Assembly (NCBI RefSeq): GCF_003324165.1
Contig: NW_025407843.1
Span: 1 to 64,000, forward strand
DNA length: 64,000 nt
From: Naegleria lovaniensis
Lineage: Eukaryota; Heterolobosea; Eutetramitea; Acrasida; Naegleriidae
Direction of reading: 5' to 3'
The notes beneath the pieces were generated by a model. That model did no database searches, was not told the origin of the DNA, and was given only the letters and a program-made list of their open reading frames with translations. Shown here one piece after another: positions 38,868-50,242 of this stretch (its first letter is position 1; each line of letters begins with the position of its first letter). The position numbers and the translations under genes were made by a program.

Positions 38868-41435
38868 TTAAACATCCGTTTCCAAAACCTCCTTGATGTC
38901 TGTTACCAATTTGTCTATTTTGTCTCGAACATTTGGTGTGGAGACACATTTCGGCAGAGCTTCCACAATTTTTTGAATAAGTGGCTGCAGTCTTTTGTAT
39001 TTCTCAATACTACCTTCATGGCAAATAAATTCAAGAAGTGACGCAAGATCACGAGCCAACTTGGTCCTTGCATGTTCCATGTAAATGAAAAACAATTCAA
39101 GGGCTGCTTCTCCATTTCTACTTCGAATTGCTTCCATTATTGCTGATACATACACATCATTGGTTGAAAAGCAACGAGGATATTTCGCTAACAGTTGAGG
39201 ATACTCTTCTAGAAGCTGTTTGGTCTCATCGTTGGCAATATAAGCATAGAAATATCCTTGCATTGTAAAAGTGGATGGAAATTGGTGGAGTAATTGGTTC
39301 ACCATCTCTAAATCTCCAATTCTACCATAAATACAAATCATGTAGCCATAACAAATACCATCAGGATGAGGAATCATGTCAAACACTTTTTTAGCGGCTT
39401 CAATGTCAGGACTCCCACTTTTAAATATATGCAATAAAAGACAGCTCAAGCACTCCATGTCTGGGTTGGGAATTGCTTCGAGAAATTCATAAACTTCCTT
39501 CTCAGAGCCAAATTTTGCTAGCGCCCTCAATATGTGTTTCTGAGTGCTCAATACTGGCTGTTCGAGTGTGTTAAAAAATTGAATTGCTTGTTCAAGGCCA
39601 CCATAATTCTCATCTCTCAAAATAGTTCGTATCACAATATCCGCATGGGAACTCGTAGGTTGTGGAATGTGTTCATACGCTTTGAGAGCTGATCTAGAAT
39701 CAGAATCCAGCAAGTAACTTTCCAGCAGATACAAGTAACTCACTGTGTCCTTTTCAGGAATAACTTTGAAAATTTCTCTAGCTTTCACGCTATCGCCAAT
39801 GTTACAATATGCTTTCATTAATTCATTGTAGCATCTGTTATCAGGTTGAGTGATGGTATCAAATAATTTTTGAGCTTGATAAATGAGATGATTCTCAGCA
39901 TATGCTTTTAGCAGCAATGTTTGAAAAGCCACTTTACGATGCTGTGGAATAAAAGTGGCCTCCAAGAACTCCCTCATTATTTCTTCTGCTTTTTGTAATG
40001 ATCCTTTTAAAACGTACGCCTTAACCAACTCGCTAAATATGCCTACTGTCGGATTCGTAATGTACTTTTTGTATAAATAAATTGCAAAATCCATTTGTCC
40101 CAGATCAATGAACGCTTTCATTAATTGCTCAAAGCTACCATTATCTGAAGGTATAGTTTTGTCAAAAAACAAAGTGATAGCATCTTGGTGTCGTTGTTGC
40201 CATATCAGAGACTGCATTGCTAAAGTTTTCAATTTTCTGAGGTTGATAGTAGTAGCATACGTATGTTTCACGTTCTCTTTTTTTGAGTCGAGTAAATGGT
40301 TGAAAATAGTCTCAATGTTGGCATGTTCATCAAGAAAAGAGTAGGCTTCAGCAATCATGAGAGCGAATCGGCTGAGATGTGACTTTGCACCAAAGGTTTC
40401 AAAAAAGATCCTAATTTTGCGAAGAGAGTTTTCAAGTGGCTCGGACCTTGAGATGTGATCATGTACCTGCTGACTAGTGGTTGTTTTTCCAACTTCCTTA
40501 TTTTGTGTATTTAGGTCTGGTTTTAACAAATGATCTGGATTGATAATTTTCTTATTAATTTCATCCATTCTATGATTAATTAACTGAGATAGATACTTGA
40601 TAACGTGATGCACTTCACCAACATTTTTTTGCAATATTTGTTGTGATGCATTAATAAATAATTGAATCCACTTTGACGAAATTGGAAGACCGTCCAATAC
40701 ATGAAATGCCGCTTTGAAATTTCCACTTTTAGAATACAAATTGACAAACTCTCCCTTAAACCTGTTTTTGATAAAGACATCAATATTTTTCTGTGCTTCA
40801 ACGGTCAAATAAATATTCTTCATTTCTTCAAAATTTCCAATTTCAGAATATGCTTGATGAAGCCTCCAAAGAACTTCAACCCCACCCTCTTGAGAAAGTA
40901 AATGAATAATGTTTATCCTTCCATCACTACCGAGTTCACAAGACGTTTTGATAACGTTAATGGCATCTTCTGCGTTTTTAAGCAGCAATAGTCTCGCGGA
41001 TTCTGCTAGAGCCTCATTTGTTGGCTTAGTATCATGTTGTGTTTCATTGTTTTCGGTTTGAATGTGGTGTTGGATACGAGACGAACGATTTCCGAGGTTA
41101 TATTTTGTTAAATTAGTTGTGCTTGGTTGTGGGTCGCTAAAAGAAAGAGTAATTTGCTCCTCGTGTACAATTTTTGGTGGCTCAGGAGGCTTGGCCACTG
41201 TGTATGATTTGTTGTGATGATTACTATGGTGATGAGACGATGAAAAATTATTCTCTTGGCTCTTGGCTTCATGTATTAATTTACTCGTAGAAAAACATCG
41301 GATCAGAAATGTTTTAAATATTATTGTTGGAAAATTTCTGTTATTCCAAACACCGAGAGTCTTGTGTATGGGAGATGCAAGCCATCGGAAAAGTCTTTGG
41401 TCCGAATCATGCCCAACGAGCCGCTTTGCACACAT
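38868..41435 (-). CDS. Pentatricopeptide-repeat protein, probably mitochondrial
   Basis: This is a single-exon gene of about 855 aa, using ATG 41435. The N terminus is rich in Arg and Lys with few acids (MCAKRLVG...RLFRWLASPIHKTLG), like a mitochondrial presequence. Helix-turn-helix repeats of about 31-35 residues fill the middle and C-terminal halves: for example DNRCYNELMKAYCNIGDSVKAREIFKVI, GIFSELVKAYVLKGSLQKAEEIM and GICYGYMICIYGRIGDLEMVNQLL. PPR proteins bind organellar RNA for processing, translation or editing. No DYW deaminase domain is present at the C terminus, so it is not itself a C-to-U editing enzyme. RNA target unknown. Confidence 0.75.
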   Translation of the reverse strand: MCAKRLVGHDSDQRLFRWLASPIHKTLGVWNNRNFPTIIFKTFLIRCFSTSKLIHEAKSQENNFSSSHHHSNHHNKSYTVAKPPEPPKIVHEEQITLSFSDPQPSTTNLTKYNLGNRSSRIQHHIQTENNETQHDTKPTNEALAESARLLLLKNAEDAINVIKTSCELGSDGRINIIHLLSQEGGVEVLWRLHQAYSEIGNFEEMKNIYLTVEAQKNIDVFIKNRFKGEFVNLYSKSGNFKAAFHVLDGLPISSKWIQLFINASQQILQKNVGEVHHVIKYLSQLINHRMDEINKKIINPDHLLKPDLNTQNKEVGKTTTSQQVHDHISRSEPLENSLRKIRIFFETFGAKSHLSRFALMIAEAYSFLDEHANIETIFNHLLDSKKENVKHTYATTINLRKLKTLAMQSLIWQQRHQDAITLFFDKTIPSDNGSFEQLMKAFIDLGQMDFAIYLYKKYITNPTVGIFSELVKAYVLKGSLQKAEEIMREFLEATFIPQHRKVAFQTLLLKAYAENHLIYQAQKLFDTITQPDNRCYNELMKAYCNIGDSVKAREIFKVIPEKDTVSYLYLLESYLLDSDSRSALKAYEHIPQPTSSHADIVIRTILRDENYGGLEQAIQFFNTLEQPVLSTQKHILRALAKFGSEKEVYEFLEAIPNPDMECLSCLLLHIFKSGSPDIEAAKKVFDMIPHPDGICYGYMICIYGRIGDLEMVNQLLHQFPSTFTMQGYFYAYIANDETKQLLEEYPQLLAKYPRCFSTNDVYVSAIMEAIRSRNGEAALELFFIYMEHARTKLARDLASLLEFICHEGSIEKYKRLQPLIQKIVEALPKCVSTPNVRDKIDKLVTDIKEVLETDV

Positions 41436-41625
41436 TTTTTTCCATTTTAACAATTAAAAAATTTATTGGTCTGATAAAGGAAATTTCAAGAAGGGATGGG
41501 AACTGCAACAGAGCAGTGTGAGAGCATGCATTCAACGAGAATGAAATCTCAAAGGTTCATTGGAGAGGTTGTAATTAATGGAATAGTTTGATCGGAGCTG
41601 CCTATAATCTATTGCTGCAAGCAAT

Positions 41626-42085
41626 CTATTGGCCGACTTTCTTGGAAAGGCTTGCACTTTCTCGTTTCAAAACATGCAATAGTGTTTGGGAACTTTCCAA
41701 AATCTAATCCACGAAGAGTATTCATTTAATTGTATTCACAGCTTACATGTAACATACCTTGTTATAAGCTGCCTCTGTTTCTTGCAGTGTTCGTTCATAT
41801 TCTTGTTTTGCTTGTAATTTTCTGCTCAAACCGTCGTTGAGGCGATTGAGCTTCTCTGAAAGCACTCTAAGCTCGTTTTGAATACGATTCTTTTCTTCCT
41901 CTTCTTTTATAATCTGCCTTGTAACTTCATCCCTCCTTAATCGTAATTCCTCAATGCCTTCCGCGCAGTCATCATGATTTGAATGATGTGTTCGGAACCT
42001 ACTTACATTTCACTAATTGATTATTGGTAGATTGGAGACTAGCTCCAACGAACATACTCTTTGACTCTTCACCTCCGTTGGACAT
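41626..42085 (-). CDS. SSNA1: SSNA1/NA14/DIP13 microtubule-remodelling factor
   Basis: Three exons, 42085..42007, 41957..41758 and 41703..41626, are separated by 49- and 54-nt introns and join in phase to give 118 aa. The human protein has 119. The spliced product matches along its length: NNQLVKCIEELRLRRDEV, then KEEEEKNRIQNELRVLSEKL, TLQETEAAYNK joined to ILESSQTLLHVLKRES. SSNA1 (DIP13 in green algae) forms fibrils that bind and branch microtubules and acts at basal bodies, cilia and the cleavage plane. The first exon ends in LVK, and the split Cys codon is rebuilt by splicing. A TCCCGCCAA E2F-like site lies 116 bp upstream. The gene reads away from the PPR gene only in gene order; both are on the minus strand. 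Confidence 0.93.
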
Positions 42086-42200
42086 TCCTAATCTCAGTGA
42101 TCAAAGTTGGTGATGATGATTTTTTGAAACACAAATACAAACCGTTGAAATCGTGTTGAGACATGTACAACTAATTTTTTGTATTTTTAATTTGTAATTG

Positions 42201-42209
42201 TTGGCGGGA
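42201..42209 (-). promoter_or_regulatory. E2F-like TCCCGCCAA site upstream of SSNA1
   Basis: Read toward SSNA1 the site is TCCCGCCAA, 116 bp before its ATG. It matches the E2F/DP core and the site next to the FHA gene. Binding is inferred. Confidence 0.4.
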
Positions 42210-42299
42210 TGGGAATAACTGAGAGTTCAATTGAAAAATTAATTAATTAATTAGCAATTTGGTCACATCAGAAAGATCCTTAAGTTGTATGTTACAATA

Positions 42300-44993
42300 T
42301 CATCCCTTTTTAGATTTTCGAATCATGTCTGTTATGAGTTGATAGGCCTGGGGTGTTAAGCTAGAGGGAATATTTCGTTCCACTTCTTTCAAAGATTCTT
42401 TCTCATTGGAAAGTCGATATAGCTCAGAGAGGGTCGACTGCGAGTCCAACAAATCTCGTATAGAAGGTGACTCTGGCAATCGATGACTCTTATTATTCGA
42501 GGTCTCTACGTGAAGAGCTTTGGAAATTTGTGACTTGATCTTTCCTTTGTCTTTTTCCACAAGTCGCTTGAGCTCTTCAAACTCCAGTTCTGGATCCACG
42601 TCTTCATAAACAATTTCGTTAGTGTCATAAATTTCACTCTCTTCAAGCTCATCATACCGATGATTTTGAGAGGGAGCAGATGAAGGATGATGTTGTTGGT
42701 TCCTGTGATTTGGCTGCTTCTCTTGTTGGTAGGTAAGTCGTTGAGGTTGAGGGGCGTCTTTGACTGGCTCTACTGGGTGCCCGCTTGAATCTTTAGCAAG
42801 TTTGGCAGAATAGGTAGAGCCTCGGCTCTTTGGTCGTTGTTGGGCCCAAGTCTGTGACTGTGTATTCGAATTGCTTGAAACTGTGCTTGGATTACTGCAA
42901 GACTCCTTCTTCGTTTCATTTGCATACTTATTGTCGTCCTTAACTCTTGGCTTTTTACTTTCCTGTCTAGGTGTGGTTGCCTTTTGCTTTAATTGCTCTC
43001 TGTTCTTCAAAGCAGCGGCATAACTTGACTCCTCTTCTTTCGTTTTGAAATGGGATTCACATGGTGCTATATGACTCACATCCAGTCTCTTGACATTTGG
43101 TTTAAATGTACATGCCTCTGCTTCTTTATACTCTTTAAGTCTTCTCTCTGATTCCATTTTTTGCTCCTTCTTTCTAATCCAATCTGCTGACCGATCAATG
43201 ACAGAACCCTTTGGAGTTTTCATGCTCTTGCTCTTTGTGGAAACAACAGGTGAAAATGATTCTTCTTCCTCTTCCTTAATCTTTTGCTCAATTTCTTTTT
43301 TATGCATTTCGTATTCAAACCCTTTTCGAAGCAGCACTTCTTGACGAGGTGTTCCATGATTTTTTGATTTGTCCATTTCCCTGGACGTTTGATTAATATG
43401 TGGTTTGAATGAATAGGTTTGTGCAATGCTTGGCTCTTGTTTCTTTGGCTGACGTGTTAAACGGTCCATGGTAGAAGTTTGTGTTCTTCTCTCCAACAGC
43501 TCAACCAACAATTGGCTGTATGCGCCAACTTTGCTTCCATGAGCTTCTAATACTTTTTGTTCTCTCTCCACCAAGGCCATCTTCTTTCTCTCGCTTTCCT
43601 CTTTCTTTTTCAGAAGGATTTCTTCAACCGGTTCCTCTCTCTCCATTAAGGCAGATCGAGGATTAATCACTGGATTATGAAGAGGAAGTCCTGTATTTGG
43701 ATCAATACCGTGATTGATCTGATTTTCTATTTGAGCAATCTGCTCTCGCCTCTTATTCTCTTTTTCCAAGCTATCTTGGTATAATCTGTCGAACACAACT
43801 CCCTGTCTTTCCAAATTTGCCGAGTGTATTGATATTTGTGGCTTGGCCTCAATACTTTCTTTTTCTTTTTCCATTCTTTTCTTCATCTCTTTTTCCAACT
43901 TCTTTTGTTCATATCTTTGAATGAGATATTCTCCAATATCTTGCCCTCTGTCCATTTGTGACACCAATTTTTCGCTGATGGGGTTAATTTTTGGGTTTTG
44001 CAGTCGCTCAGCTTCCTGCTTTTTAATTTCATTCCGCAACTGCTCAGTTTTTAAATTTCTCTCCTTTTCCCACTGGGACATTGCGTCCAAAGTTCTTCTT
44101 AATTTTTGTGACTTTTTGTTGATTTGGGGTTTGCTTGTTATTTCTTGTTGCTGCTTCTCTTCAATTTGATGTTTAATCATTTCTCTTTTGGCAAGTGTTT
44201 GCTCTCTATACCCCAATAATCTTTCAATGGTTGGTTCCTCTCTTTTCAAAAGCTTGGATCGTTTGTTAATCTTCGGTCCTCTTAACTCCTCAAGCTCTTG
44301 TTTTTCTTTTTTCAATCGAAGCTCTTCGATTCTTGCATTAAGTTCATCTCTCGATTGAATTAAGCGATTTTCCACTGATCCCTTTCGTTTAATTTGTTTC
44401 GCAATGTCTGTAATTTGAGGCGCTGCTGACTCACTTTCTTTTTCCTCTTTCGCTTTTTTCATCATTTCCAATTTCAGTGACAGACTCGAGCCAAAATTTA
44501 ATAAGCGTTCATGAATTGGGACACCTGTATTCGCTGGAAAGGGTATATCATCCAAAGTAAATTCTAATTGACTATTTTCAAATCGCGATCATGATCGGCG
44601 ATACTATCTCAACTGCATAAGCACTTACTCTGTGATTTGATCGTCCTCCACTATTTCTAATTCCTCTCCCTCATTCTCGATTTCATCGCTGTCATTCAAC
44701 TTGTTGTCTTGTGCTTGTTGATGATGAATCATCTCTCGTTTCATATCCTCCTCCTCAATCGCTTTCCGCATCCAAGCAATATTTTGATACGAGTCTTTGG
44801 TGTGAGCGTTATTTATCATTGTATCATGATACAACATGGTTGGAAACTTACTTTGAAACTGCTCTTCTAATTTCTGAGCTGCCTTCAAAGACTTTACTTT
44901 CTCGGCCATATAGGGATCATCCTCAAACTCGGCCTCATTTAATTGAAAAGCCTTACTTGGTGTCTTTGATGAGGACACTTTGAGAAACGACAT
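42300..44993 (-). CDS. Charged coiled-coil protein with PxINxxSxxL repeats
   Basis: Exons 44993..44629 and 44571..42300 (57-nt intron, phase 2) fuse what look like two ORFs into one product of about 878 aa, giving ...DDQIT-DQLEFTLDDIPFPANTG at the junction. A recurring unit of 55-65 residues combines a charged helix with a P-[KQV]-I-[NS]-x(2)-S-x(2)-L core (GPKINKRSKLLKREE, KPQINKKSQKL, NPKINPISEKL, KPQISIHSANL, NPVINPRSALMEREE), and FKPHINQTSREM is a later variant. Such proline-capped repeats occur in protist flagellar and cytoskeletal proteins. I infer a microtubule- or axoneme-associated role with modest confidence. The C-terminal third is Ser/Gln/Pro-rich. No enzyme domain is seen. Confidence 0.78.
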
Positions 44994-45259
44994 TTTTTTA
45001 AATTTGAAAACTCCAAAGCATAACGTTTGTGTTTGGGCGGGCTGAGTTGTTCTGGCTTGTGGCATGCAATTTCTTCTATCAATTCCATCAAACCTTCTAT
45101 TATAATGTAAATAATTCTTGTTGTCTGGATTGGGCAACAAGGATCGTTCCGAAAAGGCTGCTTGAGTAGTCTCAAACCCGTAAGTCGTGAACTCACACTA
45201 CAGTTATTTGAATTCAACAAGGCTCATAGCAAGTATATTACAATTTGTTGTGTTTCACT

Positions 45260-48200
45260 TTACTTGTGTTTGGCAATGTGCACAAAGTCCATGAGCTTTG
45301 ATCGAGTATTGCCCAACGCTTCATCAATTTTTTCTCTGAAGTGCTTTTCTGCGACTTCATCAGTCTCGTCCAAAATCAATCGTTTTCTCAAAAACTTGAT
45401 ATCTGACACTGATTGAAGCTCTGGGATACCAGTTGCAAGCATGAGGAGGAACAAGTTCATTAACATATGTCCGTTCTCTCTCAGAATGTTATATGCCTTT
45501 GCTCCTAATTCTTCGAATTGAGAGAAATAAGAAGTGTTAAATCCTTGGTCATATGATTTCATAACTTTTGCATACATGGCTGAGAAAACGAATGGAGTAG
45601 TTTCTCTCTTGTAGACTCCTTTGAACTTTTTGTAATTTCCTAAAAAGTGACCAAAATCAATGTGGAAGAGGTCTCCTTTTCGAGTTAACATGATGTTGTC
45701 ATTGTGACGATCGCCAATTCCTAATACATAAGTAGCAGCACAATAGCCAGCACATGAATATGTGAAATTTTGAACTGCTTTTTCATATTCTTTTGAGCTC
45801 TTATCTCCACCATTATTCTTTATGAGCCATTCTTCCAGAGGTCCTGAAGAGAAAGCGTTCAAAGCTGCACCAATACCTGCGTTGTCACCAGCAGTAATAT
45901 TTGCCACTGTGTCACTATCAATGACAAGTTCAATAAAACCTTGTTGATCTCCAGTGCAAATACAACCGTAAGGATTCATGTGTAGATCCAAAGACTTTTT
46001 CTTCCATAATTGATCCATGATAGAGAGAATTTGTAAGGTCAATAAATCTTGTCTCAAGTCGTCTCCAGCCTTGAACATGACTTGAATTGGTTCTCCAGTT
46101 TGGTCTGCATTCTGGAATACTAACCACAGTGGTTTTTTCTTTGAACTCATCACTCGACATCGGTCTATTTCGATGCCTTTTACCTCCATACGAGGAGAGA
46201 GTGGAAGTTTAAATTTGGGTGGATGTTTCAACTCTCCTAAACAAGTTCTCACATACTCTTTGCACTCTTCCTTGTCTTTTATCTGCTTTACACCTTCTGC
46301 AATGATATTGAGTTGATTGAGTACTCCAGACTGTTGCAAAAGAGCAACACGATGGGAACCGCAATTTCTCAAGTACTCTTCTAATATCAAGCCATGTCGT
46401 TCACAAATAGAAGGAACATACATTTCTGCTTTCAAGTGCCAAAACAAAATGTGTCCAATAATATTTGGAGAACGTAAACCACGTTGCAGCAAAAATCTAG
46501 CCAAGGCAGAGTCATGATAACTTTCGAATTTCAAAACTTGAACCAATTGAAGTAAAAAGTTGCACAATTGTTGGTCAGACAGTTGGTTCAATCTCGAAAT
46601 GGAATATTCTCGGATGAAGCTGGCTCCAAAGTTATGATCTAACAACTCCAAAGCATCGATTGGCTCCATTACAGACCACTTAGCTAAATATTCCTTTGCA
46701 ATTAATCTAGCTTCTGGATATTTCCAGGGTACAGAGAGTAAGAATTTGGATAAGGCTTTTGGATTCTTGTACAACTTGTCTCTATTGGTAAAGCATAACC
46801 AACGCTCTTCTGTGTTGAGAGTTTTGAGAGGGTCATAGTGCAAAATTTTCTCAATTGTCTTTTCAATAATTTCTGGAGAAAGTAAAATTTCAGAATTCTT
46901 TTTGGCAACATATTCTTCGAAACGTCTTGTTAAATGTTCTGGGAGGTGTTTAACTTTGAGCTTATTGGGTGCTATTGGCTTGGTAGTTTGAGGTTGAGAA
47001 GTGTAAGAGAATGAAGAGGTAGTTGAAGCAGAACCCGAAAGTGATGATGACATTGAAAGTGGTGATTGTGTTAGTGACTTATTTCTTGCTGATAAGCTTC
47101 CATTATTATCAAAGGCTCCTGGAGTTGCACTGCTCAAAGAACGAGACAAGTTCTCTTTTCTTTCCTTCAATTCTTGCAGAGTATTGTTGAAAGATGTATT
47201 TGTTTGGTCTGTTTGTACGCAAGAAGAGAATGAATCTTCATCGTCAGGGTAGACTACTGGTAACAAGTATTCATCCAAAGAGAACGAGATGCCAATACTG
47301 CTCAATTTACACTCGCCACTTGTCATGATTGGTCTAGCCTCTTTGTTTGTGTATAATTTCAAAGCGTATGCTCCTTGTTTCAAAGTTCCACAAAAATTGA
47401 ATAATTGGAAATTCAAACCACCAATTGCAAGGGCATTCATTGCGTTCTTGTCACCCTTTGATTTTTTGCCCTCCACTGACGTTAAATGCTCATGATCCAT
47501 CACTTCTTCATCATCAACAGCAATTCCATTGGTATCATTGGGGTTTGAAACGGAGGGGGATGTTCCTAGTACTTGAATATTAGATCCTGGTGGTACAGAT
47601 GTTGATTGTGGCGAGTTGTTTACAATTGTAATGGCTGAAGATCCACCACTTGATGAGCTGATAGTGGCACTACTACTGTTATTAATGTTATTAACGGCAT
47701 TCTCAGAAACAGCTCCCTTTCGTATAGTACAATAATTGCAAATCTTAACCAAATCTTGAATGGTTGGCGAACGATTTGTGGGAATAATCAAATGAGGATC
47801 ATTCTGAGAGTATGGCTTACTATACACACTCAGACAAATCTTTGCCTCACGTGGCAATTCGGATATGAACAATTCTGGGAAGGTAATGTATTGATTGAAA
47901 CGAGGGCAAGTTGACTTATTACCAGAGAATAATACACATCTTGTTGCTCTACAATTTGACAATGGCATTCCTCCCAAAAAAATTTGAGCAGTTACATAAA
48001 TCAAACGATCTCCTTCAATTGCTTCACGTTCCAACCCAGATGCTCCATATTTCATAATATTATCTGCATTCAGAATATTGTCAATACCCATAATTTTGAT
48101 ACGGAAAGGACGATGGAGATCCCATAAAGTAATTGCCTTTTGTTGCTTGATAAGTGACTCAGTACTGTTGTTGTTGTTGTTGAGAGTGAGGCTGTCATGG

Positions 48201-49849
48201 GTAAGAGAGCTTGTTGAAGTGCTATTTGTAGAGCTATTTGATTGTTCATCAACTTTTCGAATCCATGAGATATCTACATCTTCATCTACGGAACTGCCAG
48301 ATGCATTGCTCCCACTGGTACCTGTAACAGCATTAGGATCATCATCATGGTCATGCATTGATGACTTGTAAGGGTTCTCCTCGCCACAAAACTTTGAGTA
48401 GTGTAAATACATGTGTTTTCTGTTGTGAATATCCTTTTGGAATTTTCGAAATCGAGCATGGTCTTGCACTGAGTATCTATGAGTGCGTTTATATTCAAAA
48501 TCATAGTCTGTAGTCTTGAGATTCATATCATAAGGATCTAACTCTCTAAGTACCGTCTCTTTGTCCATGAGGTTCAATTGCACTCGAGTTATACCACGTT
48601 TGAGACATCTGCGAATGACTTCGAAATCAATCATTCTTTGATTACCGTAAATGTATTCTGATGTACCTGTAGCTTTGAAGATCCACTGTGATATTGCGAT
48701 GATTGTCGAGATGAAGTGGTTTCAATGAGCGAGCGATGACAAATGAGATAGCATTGTGTTGAGAAGTTTGACGTTTGATTAGAAATGGGAGAGTAGATGG
48801 TTACCATCACGATAGTGATTTCAAAATGTTGAATTATGATGATGAAACGGTATCAAAGTACTTACATCCTCTTTCTTTCTATTCAACAAATGTGACTTGT
48901 TAATCTTGTTGATGAAAAAGTCTGCAAAGTCATCCGCAGACATAAATGGCTCGCAGTCAACCATTCTTTGAAAGTTGTCTATTAGAGCACATAGTTGGTG
49001 TTGTTAATACAAGTTGTTTGACCCAATGATGAAAAGCATTATTTTGGTGGATTCAATAATATTCACAACAACACATTGATGTAATTAGTGTGATTTTACA
49101 TGTGTTGAACATTTAAACGACGCCATCATGCGCTACTTACCTCCAACTAAATTCACCTTACAATAGAATTTGATATTCGGATCAAAGCTAGTATCAGAGG
49201 TGAGATATACGGGAGGCAATAAATCGCCTCTCTCTATGGACTTGTTCTCACTCATCTGGTGAGCCTTTCTGATGTTATATCTAAACGCAAATACTTCTTC
49301 AGACTCACTACTCCAAACATCCCGTTTTCCAATCAACAAATCAATATGTTTTCTAATCTCTGATTTGGGTAGACTAGAAAGCTTTTGTTTGAATTGTTCA
49401 TCATCGATGGAAATTGTCAAATATTCTCCATGAAGCTCACAAACTTCATGAATTGCCTGGAGTGTGTTAGCGATAAGAGTCTTTACAGCAACCGCCGGGA
49501 TGTTGTCCAAAATGGTGGAGTCGTTATTGTTGTTGTTGGTACTGATTGGCGAGGATGTTCCAACCGATGATGATGGATTCGTGGAGGTATTGGATGATGA
49601 TGATGAATTGTTGTTAGAGTACAAAGTACTATCGTTATTGCTGCTGGAAGTACTCGCTCCACTGAAAGTAGAACCGGATCGGGAGGACAATGATCCATTG
49701 TTGTTGGTGTTACTGGTAGCACCACTGTTACTTCCTCCGGGAGAAAGTCCTGAAGGAGATGATGAACCACCATCTTCACCTCCTTCTTTGCCTTTCTGAT
49801 CTCCCTTGTTTTTCTTGTTACCTCTGGTGAAGAAAGAGAGCCCTTTCAT
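45260..49849 (-). CDS. Class I-type phosphatidylinositol 3-kinase catalytic subunit
   Basis: Three exons, 49849..49141, 48978..48866 and 48685..45260, give about 1,415 aa. The joins yield a Ras-binding domain (HLLNRKKED-WIFKATGTSEYIYGNQRM). A C2 domain (FRIKIMGIDNI...YVTAQIFLGGMPL), a PIK helical domain (LCFTNRDKLYKNPKALSKFLLSVPW) and the kinase follow: VMFKAGDDLRQDLL with the catalytic Lys, YVLGIGDRHNDNIM and HIDFGHFLGN. The activation loop NYKKFKGVYKRETTPFVF is of the class I kind, basic and able to use PIP2. Ser/Asn-rich inserts occur near the N terminus, in the C2 region and before the helical domain. The PI3K makes PIP3 for motility, chemotaxis and phagocytosis in amoebae. No p85-binding region is recognised. 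Confidence 0.92.
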
Positions 49850-50242
49850 TTTTTAGAACTGATGGTGAGAAGGAAGAGAGAGTTTGAGAGGTGACAGGAA
49901 TTGAATAGGGTGAGGTGTTGCGTGTGTTTTCAACGAATGAAGACTCTCGAAATTCAAGTAAATAAAAGTATCCTATGCTCGAGATGAACGGAAAGTTGCA
50001 ACAAGCACCACAAAAAGGATGATGATGGTGACAGAAAGCTCGAATTTTACCAGCGTGTTTTTTTTGGTGATGATTTGCTTGTGATGCCACCACAAACTAC
50101 GCCTGAGCGTAAAGTGCAAAAACTGACGAAGAAAAAATTCGGCTCGTTTTAGTAAGTCCCGGAGTCAAAAAAAATGGAGTGATTGGTCTGTGGTGTTGTT
50201 TTCTGCTTCTCACACAAAAAAAACACCAACAACACACACAAC
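49850..50242. other. Bidirectional promoter region
   Basis: This 393-bp gap lies between the start of the PI3K gene (minus) and the start of the orphan mini-exon gene (plus). No ORF is convincing. A purine/pyrimidine-rich mix and several A-runs are present. I recognise no specific site. Confidence 0.45.
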
